This document shows, one piece after another, positions 44,369-52,904 of a stretch of 64,000 bases of DNA. How positions within the stretch are numbered: position 1 is the stretch's first letter; the number at the start of each line of letters is the position of its first letter. The position numbers were made by a program, and so were the translations under genes. Under the pieces are notes generated by a model. The model was not told where the DNA came from. It was given only the letters and a program-made list of their open reading frames with translations, and did not search any database. The stretch is from an uncultured Lachnospiraceae bacterium (GTDB lineage: Bacteria; Bacillota; Clostridia; Lachnospirales; Lachnospiraceae). Where the stretch lies: contig CANQPM010000002.1 of NCBI GenBank assembly GCA_947625775.1, forward strand, positions 1-64,000. Reading direction: 5' to 3'.

Positions 44369-45190
44369 ATGGACAGAACGGAGTTAATTCAAAAACAAAA
44401 GCTGCTTGCGCAGAAAATAAACGATGCCGATGCGGTTTTAGTAGGTATTGGCGAGGAATTTAACGAAAGCTTTGGAGATATTGAAAAATTTCCAAGGCTT
44501 ATAAGTGTTTTAGACAGAGCGGACAGAAACCGCAGCCTTGAATGGATAGTGCCGTATATAGAGAAGCTTTATATTATGGAGCATGCAGACGAGCGCGTTG
44601 AGCAGGCATATGCGGGCTTGTGCAGGCTGATAAAGGACAAAAATTACTTTATTGTGACTACCTGCATTGACGGAAAAATTAAAAAGGCTGATTTTGACAC
44701 AAAGCGCATTGTAGAGCCCTGCGGAAGCTATGACAGGCTTCAGTGCAGCGGCAAGGAATGTGGGACTTTGCTGCACGAGACAGGCGGGTATATGGAGAGT
44801 ATCAGGCGGGCGCTGGAGACGGACAATGACAAAGAGCTTATGTCCGCGCAGCCGAGATGCCCTGTTTGCGGTGAGCCGCTTGTATTTAACAATGTGGTAT
44901 GCGAGGGCAAATATAATGAGGAAGGCTATAAGGCGCAGTGGGAGGCATACACAGAATGGCTAAAGCTTACTTTAAATAGGAAGCTTTGCATATTGGAGCT
45001 TGGCGTAGGGCTTGGAATGCCTGACATTATAAGATGGCCGTTTGAAAAGGCTGCCTTTTACAACAAAAAAGCGGACTTTTTCAGGATAAATGAAACATTA
45101 TACCAGATGACAAAGGACTTGGGAGATAAGGGCGTCAGTATCGCAATGAATTCAGTGGATTTTTTGCAGGGCTGCTGTTTATCGGACTAA
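44369..45190 (+). CDS. Degenerate sirtuin-like protein
   Basis: A 273-aa protein with a sirtuin-like outline: an N-terminal Rossmann start ADAVLVGIGEE, a mid-protein VEPCGSYDRLQC segment where sirtuins have the catalytic VELHGS, two Cys pairs of a zinc site (QCSGKECG and CPVCG), and a late LELGVGLGMP. The catalytic His is Cys (about residue 118) and the GAGxS NAD loop is not conserved. It probably lacks normal deacetylase activity. GGAG before ATG 44369 sets the start; GTG 44324 would lie in the cheV terminator. Confidence 0.7.
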   Translation: MDRTELIQKQKLLAQKINDADAVLVGIGEEFNESFGDIEKFPRLISVLDRADRNRSLEWIVPYIEKLYIMEHADERVEQAYAGLCRLIKDKNYFIVTTCIDGKIKKADFDTKRIVEPCGSYDRLQCSGKECGTLLHETGGYMESIRRALETDNDKELMSAQPRCPVCGEPLVFNNVVCEGKYNEEGYKAQWEAYTEWLKLTLNRKLCILELGVGLGMPDIIRWPFEKAAFYNKKADFFRINETLYQMTKDLGDKGVSIAMNSVDFLQGCCLSD

Positions 45191-45217
45191 AATAATTAAT
45201 TTAGCGGAGGGCTGATA

Positions 45218-47434
45218 ATGAGTACAGAGGAAAACTACCTGGACAATTTGCTTAAATCTATAACCGAACCACAGCAGGAAAAATCTGATGATGAAGTTGT
45301 GAATGATGGGGAAATAAAGCTGGACACGCTTGAAACGCCGGCGGAGACCGAGTATGGGTTTTCAACTCTTGAAATGCCGGAGACCGAGCCTGAGCCTGAG
45401 ATTGAGCTGTCAGACAATGAGCTGTCAGACATAGAGCTTCATGAGGTCGATGCTGCCGCGGTGGAAATTCCAGAGACTTCGGTAAGTGGAGGGAGTGGCT
45501 TTGCAGAGGGCAGGCTAAGCCAAGATGAGATTTCGGCTTTGCTGTCACAGGTTCTTGATGATGATGGTGAGGACAGCAAAACAGAAGACGCGGGCAATAG
45601 CAGCGGGGACGGCGGCACGACGGACACGGATATTGGCAGCGAGGACGGCGGTGCTGTGGAGGATAATGGAGAAGCTGTGACAGCGGATATAGAGAGTATC
45701 GGCGAGGACAGCGTCAGTGATATAAGCATTGACGGACTTGACGAGGCGATACAGTCGACGACGGAAACTGAGCTTGCGGGAGAGTTAAATACAGACGATA
45801 TAAGCATAGACGAGCTGGATTTGGGGGCAGATATCGGCGTGGGCGATATTGAGCCTGAGCCTGTATTGGCATCGGCAATTGACGGCGGCGCGGCGGACGC
45901 TGATATGGCAGGGGCAGAGGAGGAGCTTAATATTGATGATGTAAGCATTGATGATTTTAAGCATGATGAGAGTGAGGCTCCGATAAGCAGCGGCGGCGCT
46001 GACGGAGAGCTTAGCTTAGATGATATTACGGATTCGGATATGGATTTAAGTGGCGCTGATATGGCAGTGGAGGAGGATTCGCAAGACGAAGATGACGATG
46101 ATTTCTCAGTTGACATACCTGATATCGAAACCCTTGACATGCCTGATATTTCAGCTAAGAGCGATGACAGCAAAGCCGCGGATGGCGCGCCTAAGAATGA
46201 AGACGCGGACGCTGTGATTAGCGATGTGCTGAATATGCTTGATATGGTGCCAGAGACGGACATAGGGACAGATGCAGAGTCTGATCCTGAATTGGCTAAG
46301 ATAAATATAAATAGTATATTTGGCGGTGAGCCAGTTCAGGATGACATGATGGATTTGCTGCATAAAATGGCGGACAATGAGGCGGAATTTGTAAATGCGG
46401 GCAAAATGGATATGGACGACAGCGACGAGGGCGCTCCTCCTGTCCAGAACCTTGACGTAGTTAAGCGCGTTGAAAATAAAAAGGCGGAGGAGGCTGAAAA
46501 GGCGAAGCCCAAGAAGGAAAAAGCCAAGAAAAAGAAAACCTCTAAGAAAAAGAAAAAAGGCGGAGAAGAAACAGAGGGAGAAGAAGAAGCAGGCATTATT
46601 GAAGAAAAAACTGAGAAAAAGCCAGGCGCAATGGGCAAATTCTTCAATATGCTCACTGAGGATTTAGTGCCCGAGCCTACAGAGGAGGAGCTTGCTGCCG
46701 AAAAGGCTGCGAAGGAGGCAAAAAAGCAGGAGAACCAGACTAAAAAGGAAGAAGAAAAGGCAGCCAAGGAGGAGGCTAAAAAGGCAAAGGCTGAGGAGAA
46801 GGAAGCCGCAAAGAAGGCTAAGGCAGCCGAGGCTGAGCAGAAGAAGAAGGAAAAGAAAGCGGCAAAGGAGGCTAAGCTTGCTGCTAAGCGCGCAAAGGAG
46901 GCAGCCAAACCGCCTATCAAGCGCATACCTCCAAAGAAAATTATGGCGGGGGCAGTATTCGGTGCTACTGTGTTCGGCGCTATTTTTGTGGCGACAAATA
47001 TTTTGTCTGACCAGGGGTATCTGCAGAAGGCAAGAAGGGCATATTACAATGGCGATTATATGACAGCCTACCGCTCTACATATGGAATGGAGCTTGACTC
47101 CTCGGATGACATTATCAAGGGCAGAAGCGAGACAATACTGAGGATGGAGCGCAAGTATGATTCCTATAAAACAAATTTGAAGATGGGGCGCGAGCTTGAG
47201 GCTTTGAACGCGCTTATAGAAAGCTTTGAAACTTATGATTATATCAATACTGATGCCGAGCAGTATGGGGTGCTGGATGAGGTTGACGCTATAATGGACG
47301 AGATACGCGGCATACTTTTGGATGATTATGGCATTGACGAGACGGAGGCAAGAGAGCTTTTGCAGATAGCGGATCCGCTTTCGTATTCTATGGCACTCAA
47401 TGACATTATCAATGGCAGCGGCAGCCTTGACTAG
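45218..47434 (+). CDS. Large acidic single-pass membrane protein
   Basis: A 738-aa protein in three parts. Residues 1-415 are highly acidic with repeated short motifs (DDISIDEL, DDVSIDDF, LSLDDITD). Residues about 415-570 are a Lys/Glu/Ala helix-forming tract. A transmembrane helix at about 574-595 is followed by an outside domain of about 140 residues, rich in helices (TPR-like, YLQKARRAYYNGDYMTAYRSTYG). It lies 27 bp after the sirtuin-like gene and is probably co-expressed. The function is unknown; the layout suggests a scaffold tethered to the membrane. Confidence 0.7.
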   Translation: MSTEENYLDNLLKSITEPQQEKSDDEVVNDGEIKLDTLETPAETEYGFSTLEMPETEPEPEIELSDNELSDIELHEVDAAAVEIPETSVSGGSGFAEGRLSQDEISALLSQVLDDDGEDSKTEDAGNSSGDGGTTDTDIGSEDGGAVEDNGEAVTADIESIGEDSVSDISIDGLDEAIQSTTETELAGELNTDDISIDELDLGADIGVGDIEPEPVLASAIDGGAADADMAGAEEELNIDDVSIDDFKHDESEAPISSGGADGELSLDDITDSDMDLSGADMAVEEDSQDEDDDDFSVDIPDIETLDMPDISAKSDDSKAADGAPKNEDADAVISDVLNMLDMVPETDIGTDAESDPELAKININSIFGGEPVQDDMMDLLHKMADNEAEFVNAGKMDMDDSDEGAPPVQNLDVVKRVENKKAEEAEKAKPKKEKAKKKKTSKKKKKGGEETEGEEEAGIIEEKTEKKPGAMGKFFNMLTEDLVPEPTEEELAAEKAAKEAKKQENQTKKEEEKAAKEEAKKAKAEEKEAAKKAKAAEAEQKKKEKKAAKEAKLAAKRAKEAAKPPIKRIPPKKIMAGAVFGATVFGAIFVATNILSDQGYLQKARRAYYNGDYMTAYRSTYGMELDSSDDIIKGRSETILRMERKYDSYKTNLKMGRELEALNALIESFETYDYINTDAEQYGVLDEVDAIMDEIRGILLDDYGIDETEARELLQIADPLSYSMALNDIINGSGSLD

Positions 47435-47504
47435 TAAAGTCAAGGCTTGCCTGTTTGATGATGAGCGTATAATGGAGGATTTATGCATTTTGGGGAAACG
47501 GTTC

Positions 47505-47533
47505 TTTACAATGGATTAAATAGAGATTATAAT
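47505..47533 (+). promoter_or_regulatory. Promoter of the first Rpn gene
   Basis: TTTACA (47505-47510), 17-bp spacer and perfect TATAAT (47528-47533), about 70 bp before the gene. Confidence 0.65.
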
Positions 47534-47601
47534 GAAAGCGCATAGTTGGTATGCATGAAAATGAAAAGCAATAATAAATAAAATACTATAAGGGGAACAG
47601 A

Positions 47602-48489
47602 ATGGCAAAAGAGAAACAAGGGGCGGAAAAGAAACAGAAGCTGCAGTGGCATCCCGCATTTGCGGCAGCCCTTGAAATGGAGCTTCTGGAAAATAAGGAC
47701 GATTTGGAATTCGAGAGGGAACATAACCTTAACAGAAAGCCCTTGCTGATAGATTGTCTGGTAATAAAAAAGAAAAAGGATGTAGTCATAAAGAACGAGA
47801 TAGGAAAGTTCTTTAGGAAGCACAACATAATCGAATACAAATCAGCGAGAGATTCACTGTCCATAGATGATGTGGCAAAGACACAGGGATATGCACACTT
47901 ATATAAGGCATATGGCGAAAGCGTTAATGCAATAAGGTTTGATGAAGTGTCAGCTACACTGATACGCGAATCAAAGCCAATTGGATTATTCAAGTATTTT
48001 GAAGAAAACAGCTACACGGTATCAAATCCATACAAAGGGATATATTATATAGAAAGCGGGTTAAAGTTTCCGACACAGATAATCATAGGAAAAGAGCTTA
48101 CCCATGAGAACCACAAGTGGTTTAATCTGCTGTCTGATAAAGTGACAAAACAGGAAATGGCAAGAGCCATCGAATATTCAAGGAATGTAAGGAGCAAGAA
48201 CGAAAGGGAACTGATAGATGCCATATTTGAAGTGAGCGCGATGGCAAACAAGAATGTGGTGGAAGAATTAAAGATGGGAGATGAGGATATGTGTCAGGCA
48301 TTGATGGAGATAATGAAACCAGAAATTGATGAGATAAGATTGCAGGAACGTAGAGAAACCACGGAACGTGCGATTAAAGTAGCAGTTGAAATGCTTCACA
48401 GCCTGAATTTAGGAAATGATGAAATTAAGAAAGCATTGCAAAAGAATTATAATCTTTCAGAGGAAGAGGCACTTTCTTATCTTAAATAA
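47602..48489 (+). CDS. Rpn-family PD-(D/E)XK nuclease / putative transposase, copy 1
   Basis: A 295-aa protein of the recombination-promoting nuclease family, often labelled PD-(D/E)XK family transposase. Candidate catalytic residues are Asp51 in PLLIDCLVIKK and E-x-K in IIEYKS (78-80). The C-terminal part is helical with a variable coiled coil and ends NLSEEEALSYLK. An internal GGGAG (48276-48280) lies eight bases before ATG 48289 (MCQALMEIMKPE), which could start a 66-aa C-terminal protein. AGGGG precedes the main start. It is followed by a near-identical copy. Confidence 0.85.
   Translation: MAKEKQGAEKKQKLQWHPAFAAALEMELLENKDDLEFEREHNLNRKPLLIDCLVIKKKKDVVIKNEIGKFFRKHNIIEYKSARDSLSIDDVAKTQGYAHLYKAYGESVNAIRFDEVSATLIRESKPIGLFKYFEENSYTVSNPYKGIYYIESGLKFPTQIIIGKELTHENHKWFNLLSDKVTKQEMARAIEYSRNVRSKNERELIDAIFEVSAMANKNVVEELKMGDEDMCQALMEIMKPEIDEIRLQERRETTERAIKVAVEMLHSLNLGNDEIKKALQKNYNLSEEEALSYLK
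48289..48489 (+). CDS. Possible internal C-terminal product of Rpn copy 1
   Basis: In-frame ATG with GGGAG at eight-base spacing, inside the Rpn gene; would yield 66 aa. Proposed by analogy with the RpnS proteins of E. coli, which come from internal starts and block the full-length nuclease. Not a separate gene. Confidence 0.35.
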   Translation: MCQALMEIMKPEIDEIRLQERRETTERAIKVAVEMLHSLNLGNDEIKKALQKNYNLSEEEALSYLK

Positions 48490-48581
48490 ATCCTAAATAT
48501 GTACCGTAGCTGATACGTATGTTATTATTTATTATATAGAAGAAATAGAAACAATAAACAAGGCACTATAAGGGGAACAGA

Positions 48582-49517
48582 ATGGCAAAAGAGAAACAAG
48601 AGGCAGAAAAGAAACAAAAGCTCCAGTGGCATCCCGCATTTGTGGCAGCCCTTGAAATGGAGCTTCTGGAAAATAAGGACGACTTGGAATTCGAGAGGGA
48701 GCATAACCTTAACAGAAAGCCCCTGCTGATAGATTGTCTGGTAATAAAAAAGAAAAAGGATGTAGTCATAAAGAACGAGATAGGAAAATTCTTTAGGAAG
48801 CACAACATAATCGAATACAAATCAGCGAGGGATTCACTGTCCATAGATGATGTGGCAAAGACGCAAGGATACGCACACTTATATAAGGCATATGGCGAAA
48901 GCGTTAATGCAGTAAAGTTTGATGAAGTGTCAGTAACACTGATACGCGAATCAAAGCCCGTTGGATTATTCAAGTATTTTGAAGAAAACAAGTACATTGT
49001 ATCAAATCCATACAAGGGGATATATTATATAAAAAGCGGTTTAAAGTTTCCGACACAGATAATCATAGGAAAAGAGCTTAACCATGAGAACCACGAGTGG
49101 TTTAATCTGCTGTCTGATAAGGTGACAAAGCAGGAAATGACAAGAGCCATTGAATATTCGAGGAAGGTAAGAAGTAAGAATGAGCGGGAACTGATAGATG
49201 CCATATTTGAAGTGAGTGCATTGGCGAACAAAAATATAGTGGAAGAATTAAAGATGGGAGATGAGGATATGTGTCAGGCATTGATGGAGATAATGAAGCC
49301 CGAGATTGAAGAAGCGGTTAATAAGGCAGTAGATACAGCGGTAAATGCAGCAGTATTGCAGGAACGCAAGGAAACCACAGAACGCGTTACAGAACGCGCG
49401 ATTAAAGTAGCAGTTGAAATGCTTCGTAGCCTAAACTTAGGAGATGTTGAAATTAAGGAAGCATTGAAAAAGAATTACAAACTTTCAGAGGAAGAAGCAC
49501 TTTCTTATCTCAAGTAA
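48582..49517 (+). CDS. Rpn-family PD-(D/E)XK nuclease / putative transposase, copy 2
   Basis: A 311-aa tandem copy of the preceding gene, almost identical for the first 230 residues and with the same upstream ACTATAAGGGGAACAG. It differs mainly in the C-terminal coiled coil, which carries an insert (EEAVNKAVDTAVNAAVLQERKE). Candidate catalytic Asp51 and EYK are kept. The internal GGGAG (49256-49260) and ATG 49269 are also kept and would give an 82-aa product. Confidence 0.85.
   Translation: MAKEKQEAEKKQKLQWHPAFVAALEMELLENKDDLEFEREHNLNRKPLLIDCLVIKKKKDVVIKNEIGKFFRKHNIIEYKSARDSLSIDDVAKTQGYAHLYKAYGESVNAVKFDEVSVTLIRESKPVGLFKYFEENKYIVSNPYKGIYYIKSGLKFPTQIIIGKELNHENHEWFNLLSDKVTKQEMTRAIEYSRKVRSKNERELIDAIFEVSALANKNIVEELKMGDEDMCQALMEIMKPEIEEAVNKAVDTAVNAAVLQERKETTERVTERAIKVAVEMLRSLNLGDVEIKEALKKNYKLSEEEALSYLK
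49269..49517 (+). CDS. Possible internal C-terminal product of Rpn copy 2
   Basis: In-frame ATG with GGGAG eight bases upstream inside copy 2; would yield 82 aa. Same reasoning as for copy 1. Confidence 0.35.
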   Translation: MCQALMEIMKPEIEEAVNKAVDTAVNAAVLQERKETTERVTERAIKVAVEMLRSLNLGDVEIKEALKKNYKLSEEEALSYLK

Positions 49518-49530
49518 ATACTAATTAAAG

Positions 49531-49770
49531 ATGGGAGATGAGAATATGTGTCAGGCATTGATGGAGATAATGAAACCGGAAATCGAAGAAGTGGTTGATA
49601 CAGCAGTTAGGGAAACAACAGAACGCGTTGAAAGAGAAACGACAGAACGTGCGATTAGGGTAGCAGTCAAAAGTTTAAGGCGTTTTAATACAAGTGATTT
49701 AAATATTAAAATGACACTGATGGAAGACTACAATCTTTCAGAAGAAGAAGCACTTTCTTATCTTAAATAA
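49531..49770 (+). CDS. Stand-alone Rpn C-terminal protein (third copy)
   Basis: A 79-aa ORF matching only the C-terminal part of the Rpn proteins (MGDENMCQALMEIMKPEIEE...LSEEEALSYLK). It starts 13 bp after copy 2. GGGAG (49533-49537) precedes ATG 49546 by eight bases, so the true product may be 74 aa. The central segment (TERVERETTERAIR) is a predicted coiled coil. It is either a truncated duplicate or a dedicated inhibitor protein. The sequence after its stop repeats that after copy 1 (ATCCTAAATATGTACCGTAG). Confidence 0.65.
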   Translation: MGDENMCQALMEIMKPEIEEVVDTAVRETTERVERETTERAIRVAVKSLRRFNTSDLNIKMTLMEDYNLSEEEALSYLK

Positions 49771-49868
49771 ATCCTAAATATGTACCGTAGCCGATACATA
49801 TAATAATAGAAGAAGTAAAAACAGTAAACAAATAATAAACAAGCAAAAATAAAACGGAGGTAGATATT

Positions 49869-50576
49869 ATGAAGATTAACACGTTAGACAAGATAACAGC
49901 AGCAAAGATAACAGCGCTCCTGTCGGCAGCAGTGGTGACAGCGTCATCTATGAGCGGTGTGACAGCATATGCAGAGGAGCTGCCTGATGCATATAACGCG
50001 GCAGAGCTGGCAGAGGAAGTGCTGACGCCTACAGTAGCAGACCCTACGAAGTTTGACTTCTTTGGCACTTGGGTAATAGACCACGACACAGAAGGCAATC
50101 CTGATCCGCAGATAGTAAGTAATGGAGATGGTACATATACGATTATTATATACGAGGGACAGAGCGTAGCGTTCCCTGTTAATAACCCATGGGCTGATTT
50201 AGGTAGAGATGAGTTCGACATACCGCAAAGGACATTCGCAGCCGTTGTTACTGAAACAGATTTATTAAATGATGGTACTTGGAAGGGCAACGGGTATATG
50301 AGTGATTTAGTAAAAGATAAAGATATTCCTACTAATTTAGTAATTCATGGGGCGAAAGCTGGTTCAGCCGTAATTGAGGTTGGTGCAGTTGATGATGACG
50401 ACGATACTGTAGTAGTTTCTAACACCGTAACAGTCGGCTTATTTGTACTTCCTGTCACACCTGGAGCACAGGCACCTACGCTTACGCAGAAAGAGATTAA
50501 AAGCATAGCTTCGTATAACAGTAATCATGGTGCGCATATACCAGGTTCTACATTTTACTTTGGTGTTGATTTTTAA
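49869..50576 (+). CDS. Secreted protein of unknown function
   Basis: A 235-aa exported protein with a signal peptide (hydrophobic core ITALLSAAVVTASSMSGVTA, cleavage near AYAEE). The mature part is beta-rich and acidic, with DGTYTIIIYEGQSVAFPV, an Asp run (VGAVDDDDDTVVV) and a C-terminal STFYFGVDF. ACGGAGG precedes the ATG and a terminator follows. An Ig-like or adhesin-like fold is possible but unproven. Confidence 0.65.
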   Translation: MKINTLDKITAAKITALLSAAVVTASSMSGVTAYAEELPDAYNAAELAEEVLTPTVADPTKFDFFGTWVIDHDTEGNPDPQIVSNGDGTYTIIIYEGQSVAFPVNNPWADLGRDEFDIPQRTFAAVVTETDLLNDGTWKGNGYMSDLVKDKDIPTNLVIHGAKAGSAVIEVGAVDDDDDTVVVSNTVTVGLFVLPVTPGAQAPTLTQKEIKSIASYNSNHGAHIPGSTFYFGVDF

Positions 50577-50603
50577 TCAGTAGAATAAAAGAATAAAGCA
50601 GAC

Positions 50604-50643
50604 AAAAAGAAGTTAGACGATTGATTCTCTAACTTCTTTTTGT
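50604..50643 (+). terminator. Terminator of the secreted-protein gene
   Basis: AAAAAGAAGTTAGA (50604-50617) pairs perfectly with TCTAACTTCTTTTT (50628-50641), loop of ten bases, ending in a T run. Confidence 0.85.
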
Positions 50644-50854
50644 TATGCAATTAAAGCTTTTAAAATCGAATCAAAATTTAAATTAGTGAGGAGAGGTGCA
50701 TTTGGAATCTTTAAATCAAATCGAAAACTTAAGAATATAAGATAATTATATTGAAAGATGTGTAAAGAAAGCCAGATAAAGATATAAAATACTTGCAACT
50801 TCAGTAGTGTAAGTGTCTTATATAGATATGAGGGGGTAATGGAGGGAGCAGTAC

Positions 50855-50917
50855 ATGGTAAATTTAATCCGTATATTATACATAGGCTACGGTTTATACA
50901 ACATTTCTGGTGCATAA
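50855..50917 (+). CDS. Very short hydrophobic ORF (20 aa)
   Basis: ATG 50855 with GGAGGG eight bases upstream encodes MVNLIRILYIGYGLYNISGA. It faces the minus-strand peptide across a shared hairpin. It could be a small membrane peptide or chance. Confidence 0.25.
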   Translation: MVNLIRILYIGYGLYNISGA

Positions 50918-50924
50918 GTAATAA

Positions 50925-50944
50925 CTAGCCGCTTACGGAGCTAG
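50925..50944. terminator. Hairpin between convergent small ORFs
   Basis: CTAGC/GCTAG with an inner CCG/CGG; T-rich bases follow on the plus strand (CTACTTTTACTTTTG) and less clearly on the minus strand. Confidence 0.45.
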
Positions 50945-50956
50945 CCACTACTACTT

Positions 50957-51094
50957 TTACTTTTGAATAGTTATCACTATACAGATGACTATTCTTTTGT
51001 TCTCTTTAACCTTCCTTTGTCTTAGTTTGCTTAATAATATTATTAAGCTAATGATTTTGCAAACAAGACGTATTGCAGGAAGTATAAGCTCCAT
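50957..51094 (-). CDS. Small hydrophobic/basic peptide, type I toxin-like
   Basis: A 45-aa ORF absent from the ORF track. GGAGGTGAC stands at ideal spacing before ATG 51094 on the minus strand. The peptide MELILPAIRLVCKIISLIIL... has a hydrophobic helix and a basic middle (LRQRKVKENKR), then a second hydrophobic patch. Size, composition and a following hairpin resemble Gram-positive type I toxins or holin-like peptides. No antisense RNA has been shown. Confidence 0.45.
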   Translation of the reverse strand: MELILPAIRLVCKIISLIILLSKLRQRKVKENKRIVICIVITIQK

Positions 51095-51119
51095 GACTGT
51101 CACCTCCATTCTCTCATAG

Positions 51120-51186
51120 GTACTATGAGTACTGTTAAGACAATGAAAGTAACAAAATTTAGTTTATTGCAGTACTCTAAGTACTG
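51120..51186. promoter_or_regulatory. Pair of AGTACT palindromes between divergent genes
   Basis: GTACTATGAGTAC (51120-51132) and CAGTACTCTAAGTACTG (51170-51186), about 50 bp centre to centre, lie between the minus-strand peptide and the plus-strand secreted-protein gene. They may be binding sites of one regulator. Confidence 0.4.
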
Positions 51187-51350
51187 TATTATGTAGTAAA
51201 AATAAGTATATAGTATTATAAATGATTAAATCTTTAAAATCAATAGAAGAAATGACGGAATTTGATTTTTAATTATTATAATTTTTGTGAAGTGTGCTGA
51301 AGCAACTAAAGTCTTTAATATAAATTTAAATCAGCAGGGAGATGATAAAA

Positions 51351-52601
51351 ATGAAGTATAAACATAAGCGAATATTTAAATTTCTAGTCAGTCTGTTATT
51401 AATTATCACATTCGTATTAGCACCGTTTGAAGGCGTATTCGCAGGTGAAGAGGATTATGATAGTGGTGAAGCACATGTAAATGGAAACACTGAGTCAGAA
51501 CCAGTTAATTCACCAGCAGACTCAGCGGGAGATATACTGCCGATTGATAGCCAGGCTGTCGTTATTGGGATGTTAGAGGTGGATAATACGGCTCAGGAGT
51601 ATCGTAGCCAGATAGAAGCACATAATGCAGCATTGTCTGAGGGAAGTAACGATTATTGGAGTGAGTATCGTGTATCTATAACAGACCAGTATCTTTATTC
51701 GCACCCAGAAGAAATGTCGGCACTTAGTAATGTTGGAAATCTTGCACTTATACGATTGCGTAAGAAAGGTGAATCAACTCCAAATAAGAAGTATAGAGCT
51801 CTTGGACAGCGAGGTACTAGGTCTTCTGAAACATATGTTAAGACTTATTATGCTATTCGTAAGGGTGGCTCTCAACATTCTTCTTATAATGTAGATGTTG
51901 TATTTAGTAAGATTAAGAGTAATGAGGCGTATTACGAAGCTTTTAAGTCAGGTACTTTAGACGTAGATCTTGTTATGGCTTTAGCAGATCAGAACAAAAG
52001 TGCTTTGGAAGGTGGAGTTAATGACTTTGTTGCATTATGGGAGCAGTCAGGAGACGTTGATGACTGTTTGAATAAGTTTGTTTCTCAGGAAGCAGATTCT
52101 TATGGTAATGCATTAAGGTATCTTGATTTCTTATTGGTAATAAATAAGTTATGTGATAATAAATACCGTGATTCGATTAAAAAGTATCTCAAGTATTTAA
52201 ATCGTGATGAATCAGATACGTTTATAACAGTATGCGCCGCAGCAGCTGTTACTTGTAAGATAGATACATCAATGACTAATTATGTAACAACATTACCTAA
52301 TTACTATTCTGCTATAACAGGTGAGAGCTTCGAGCGTTATCAGACATTCTCTTTTAATAGTAATTTTGCGACAGCAGTAACGCCTGTTTCTGGTGGATAT
52401 GATGCGGATCCAGATGGTTTTATTAATGCACTCCGTAGTCAGTATAACGCTGTAGGAAAACAAATTTACTTATCAGTCCTCTGGGATAATATAAGAGATA
52501 TTTTCTGGTGGGTGGATAGTCCATATGACCATAAGATGGGATGGATGCTGCAGCCGACAGATATAAATGGTAATGCAACAGGAAACACAGGTTATATGTG
52601 A
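51351..52601 (+). CDS. Secreted protein of unknown function
   Basis: A 416-aa exported protein. GGGAG lies nine bases before ATG 51351, whereas ATG 51342 touches the box, so 51351 is chosen. The signal peptide core FLVSLLLIITFVLAPF is followed by an Asp/Glu/Ser-rich region and a mostly helical body. I recognise no catalytic motif. It ends with TGA at 52599-52601, after which decayed sequence begins, so the C-terminus may be truncated. Base usage is A/T-rich, unlike hisHF downstream. Confidence 0.65.
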   Translation: MKYKHKRIFKFLVSLLLIITFVLAPFEGVFAGEEDYDSGEAHVNGNTESEPVNSPADSAGDILPIDSQAVVIGMLEVDNTAQEYRSQIEAHNAALSEGSNDYWSEYRVSITDQYLYSHPEEMSALSNVGNLALIRLRKKGESTPNKKYRALGQRGTRSSETYVKTYYAIRKGGSQHSSYNVDVVFSKIKSNEAYYEAFKSGTLDVDLVMALADQNKSALEGGVNDFVALWEQSGDVDDCLNKFVSQEADSYGNALRYLDFLLVINKLCDNKYRDSIKKYLKYLNRDESDTFITVCAAAAVTCKIDTSMTNYVTTLPNYYSAITGESFERYQTFSFNSNFATAVTPVSGGYDADPDGFINALRSQYNAVGKQIYLSVLWDNIRDIFWWVDSPYDHKMGWMLQPTDINGNATGNTGYM

Positions 52602-52775
52602 GCTGAAATCAGACACGGGCAAGCAGAGGAAATATACTCTGACATCAGCACGCATGGATGTGTTTCGACATGCCATGCAAACAACGGGCATCCTACACAG
52701 TCAAAGGATCCGAATACAGGCTACAGGGGCGATAAGTCAATGTTGAAAAATTATCCTTAATGTGGTACACTATGT

Positions 52776-52904
52776 ATGCATATAGCCAGCATTGTTATCA
52801 TATGCTATATATTTTGTCGTGGACAGGACTTAGAGTATTTGATATGTGTACCAAATGAAAAGCAGTTAGAAGAAATAAATGCTGTAGCAAGCAGATTGTC
52901 CTAA
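52776..52904 (+). CDS. Possible 42-aa ORF or gene remnant
   Basis: MHIASIVIICYIFCRGQDLEY...EINAVASRLS: a short hydrophobic start and an acidic helical end. A promoter-like pair lies just before it and a perfect 11-bp hairpin follows. No ribosome site is visible, so it may be a gene tail now transcribed as a small RNA. Confidence 0.3.
   Translation: MHIASIVIICYIFCRGQDLEYLICVPNEKQLEEINAVASRLS

Larger units (their letters stand above)
50644..50956. other. A/T-rich intergenic stretch with a short ORF and hairpin
   Basis: No conventional gene is seen. It holds a 20-codon ORF with a good ribosome site (50855-50917), a TTGCAACTT motif near 50793, and a hairpin at 50925-50944 between opposed short ORFs. 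Confidence 0.5.

Noticed and set aside
45439-46263. Long Ser-rich minus-strand ORF
   Set aside because: It is the shadow of the Asp/Glu-rich coding region on the plus strand; low complexity keeps the antisense frame open.
46336-46926. Minus-strand Phe/Ala/Ser-rich ORF
   Set aside because: Antisense of the Lys/Ala/Glu-rich tract; no ribosome site.
50643-50915. 90-aa minus-strand ORF
   Set aside because: No ribosome site, begins at a weak ATG between small ORFs and runs to the edge of a terminator.
52599-52760. Stop-codon readthrough or selenocysteine at TGA 52599
   Set aside because: The frame continues after TGA, but the downstream sequence shows no recognisable domain and no SECIS-like hairpin is evident; decayed DNA explains it better.
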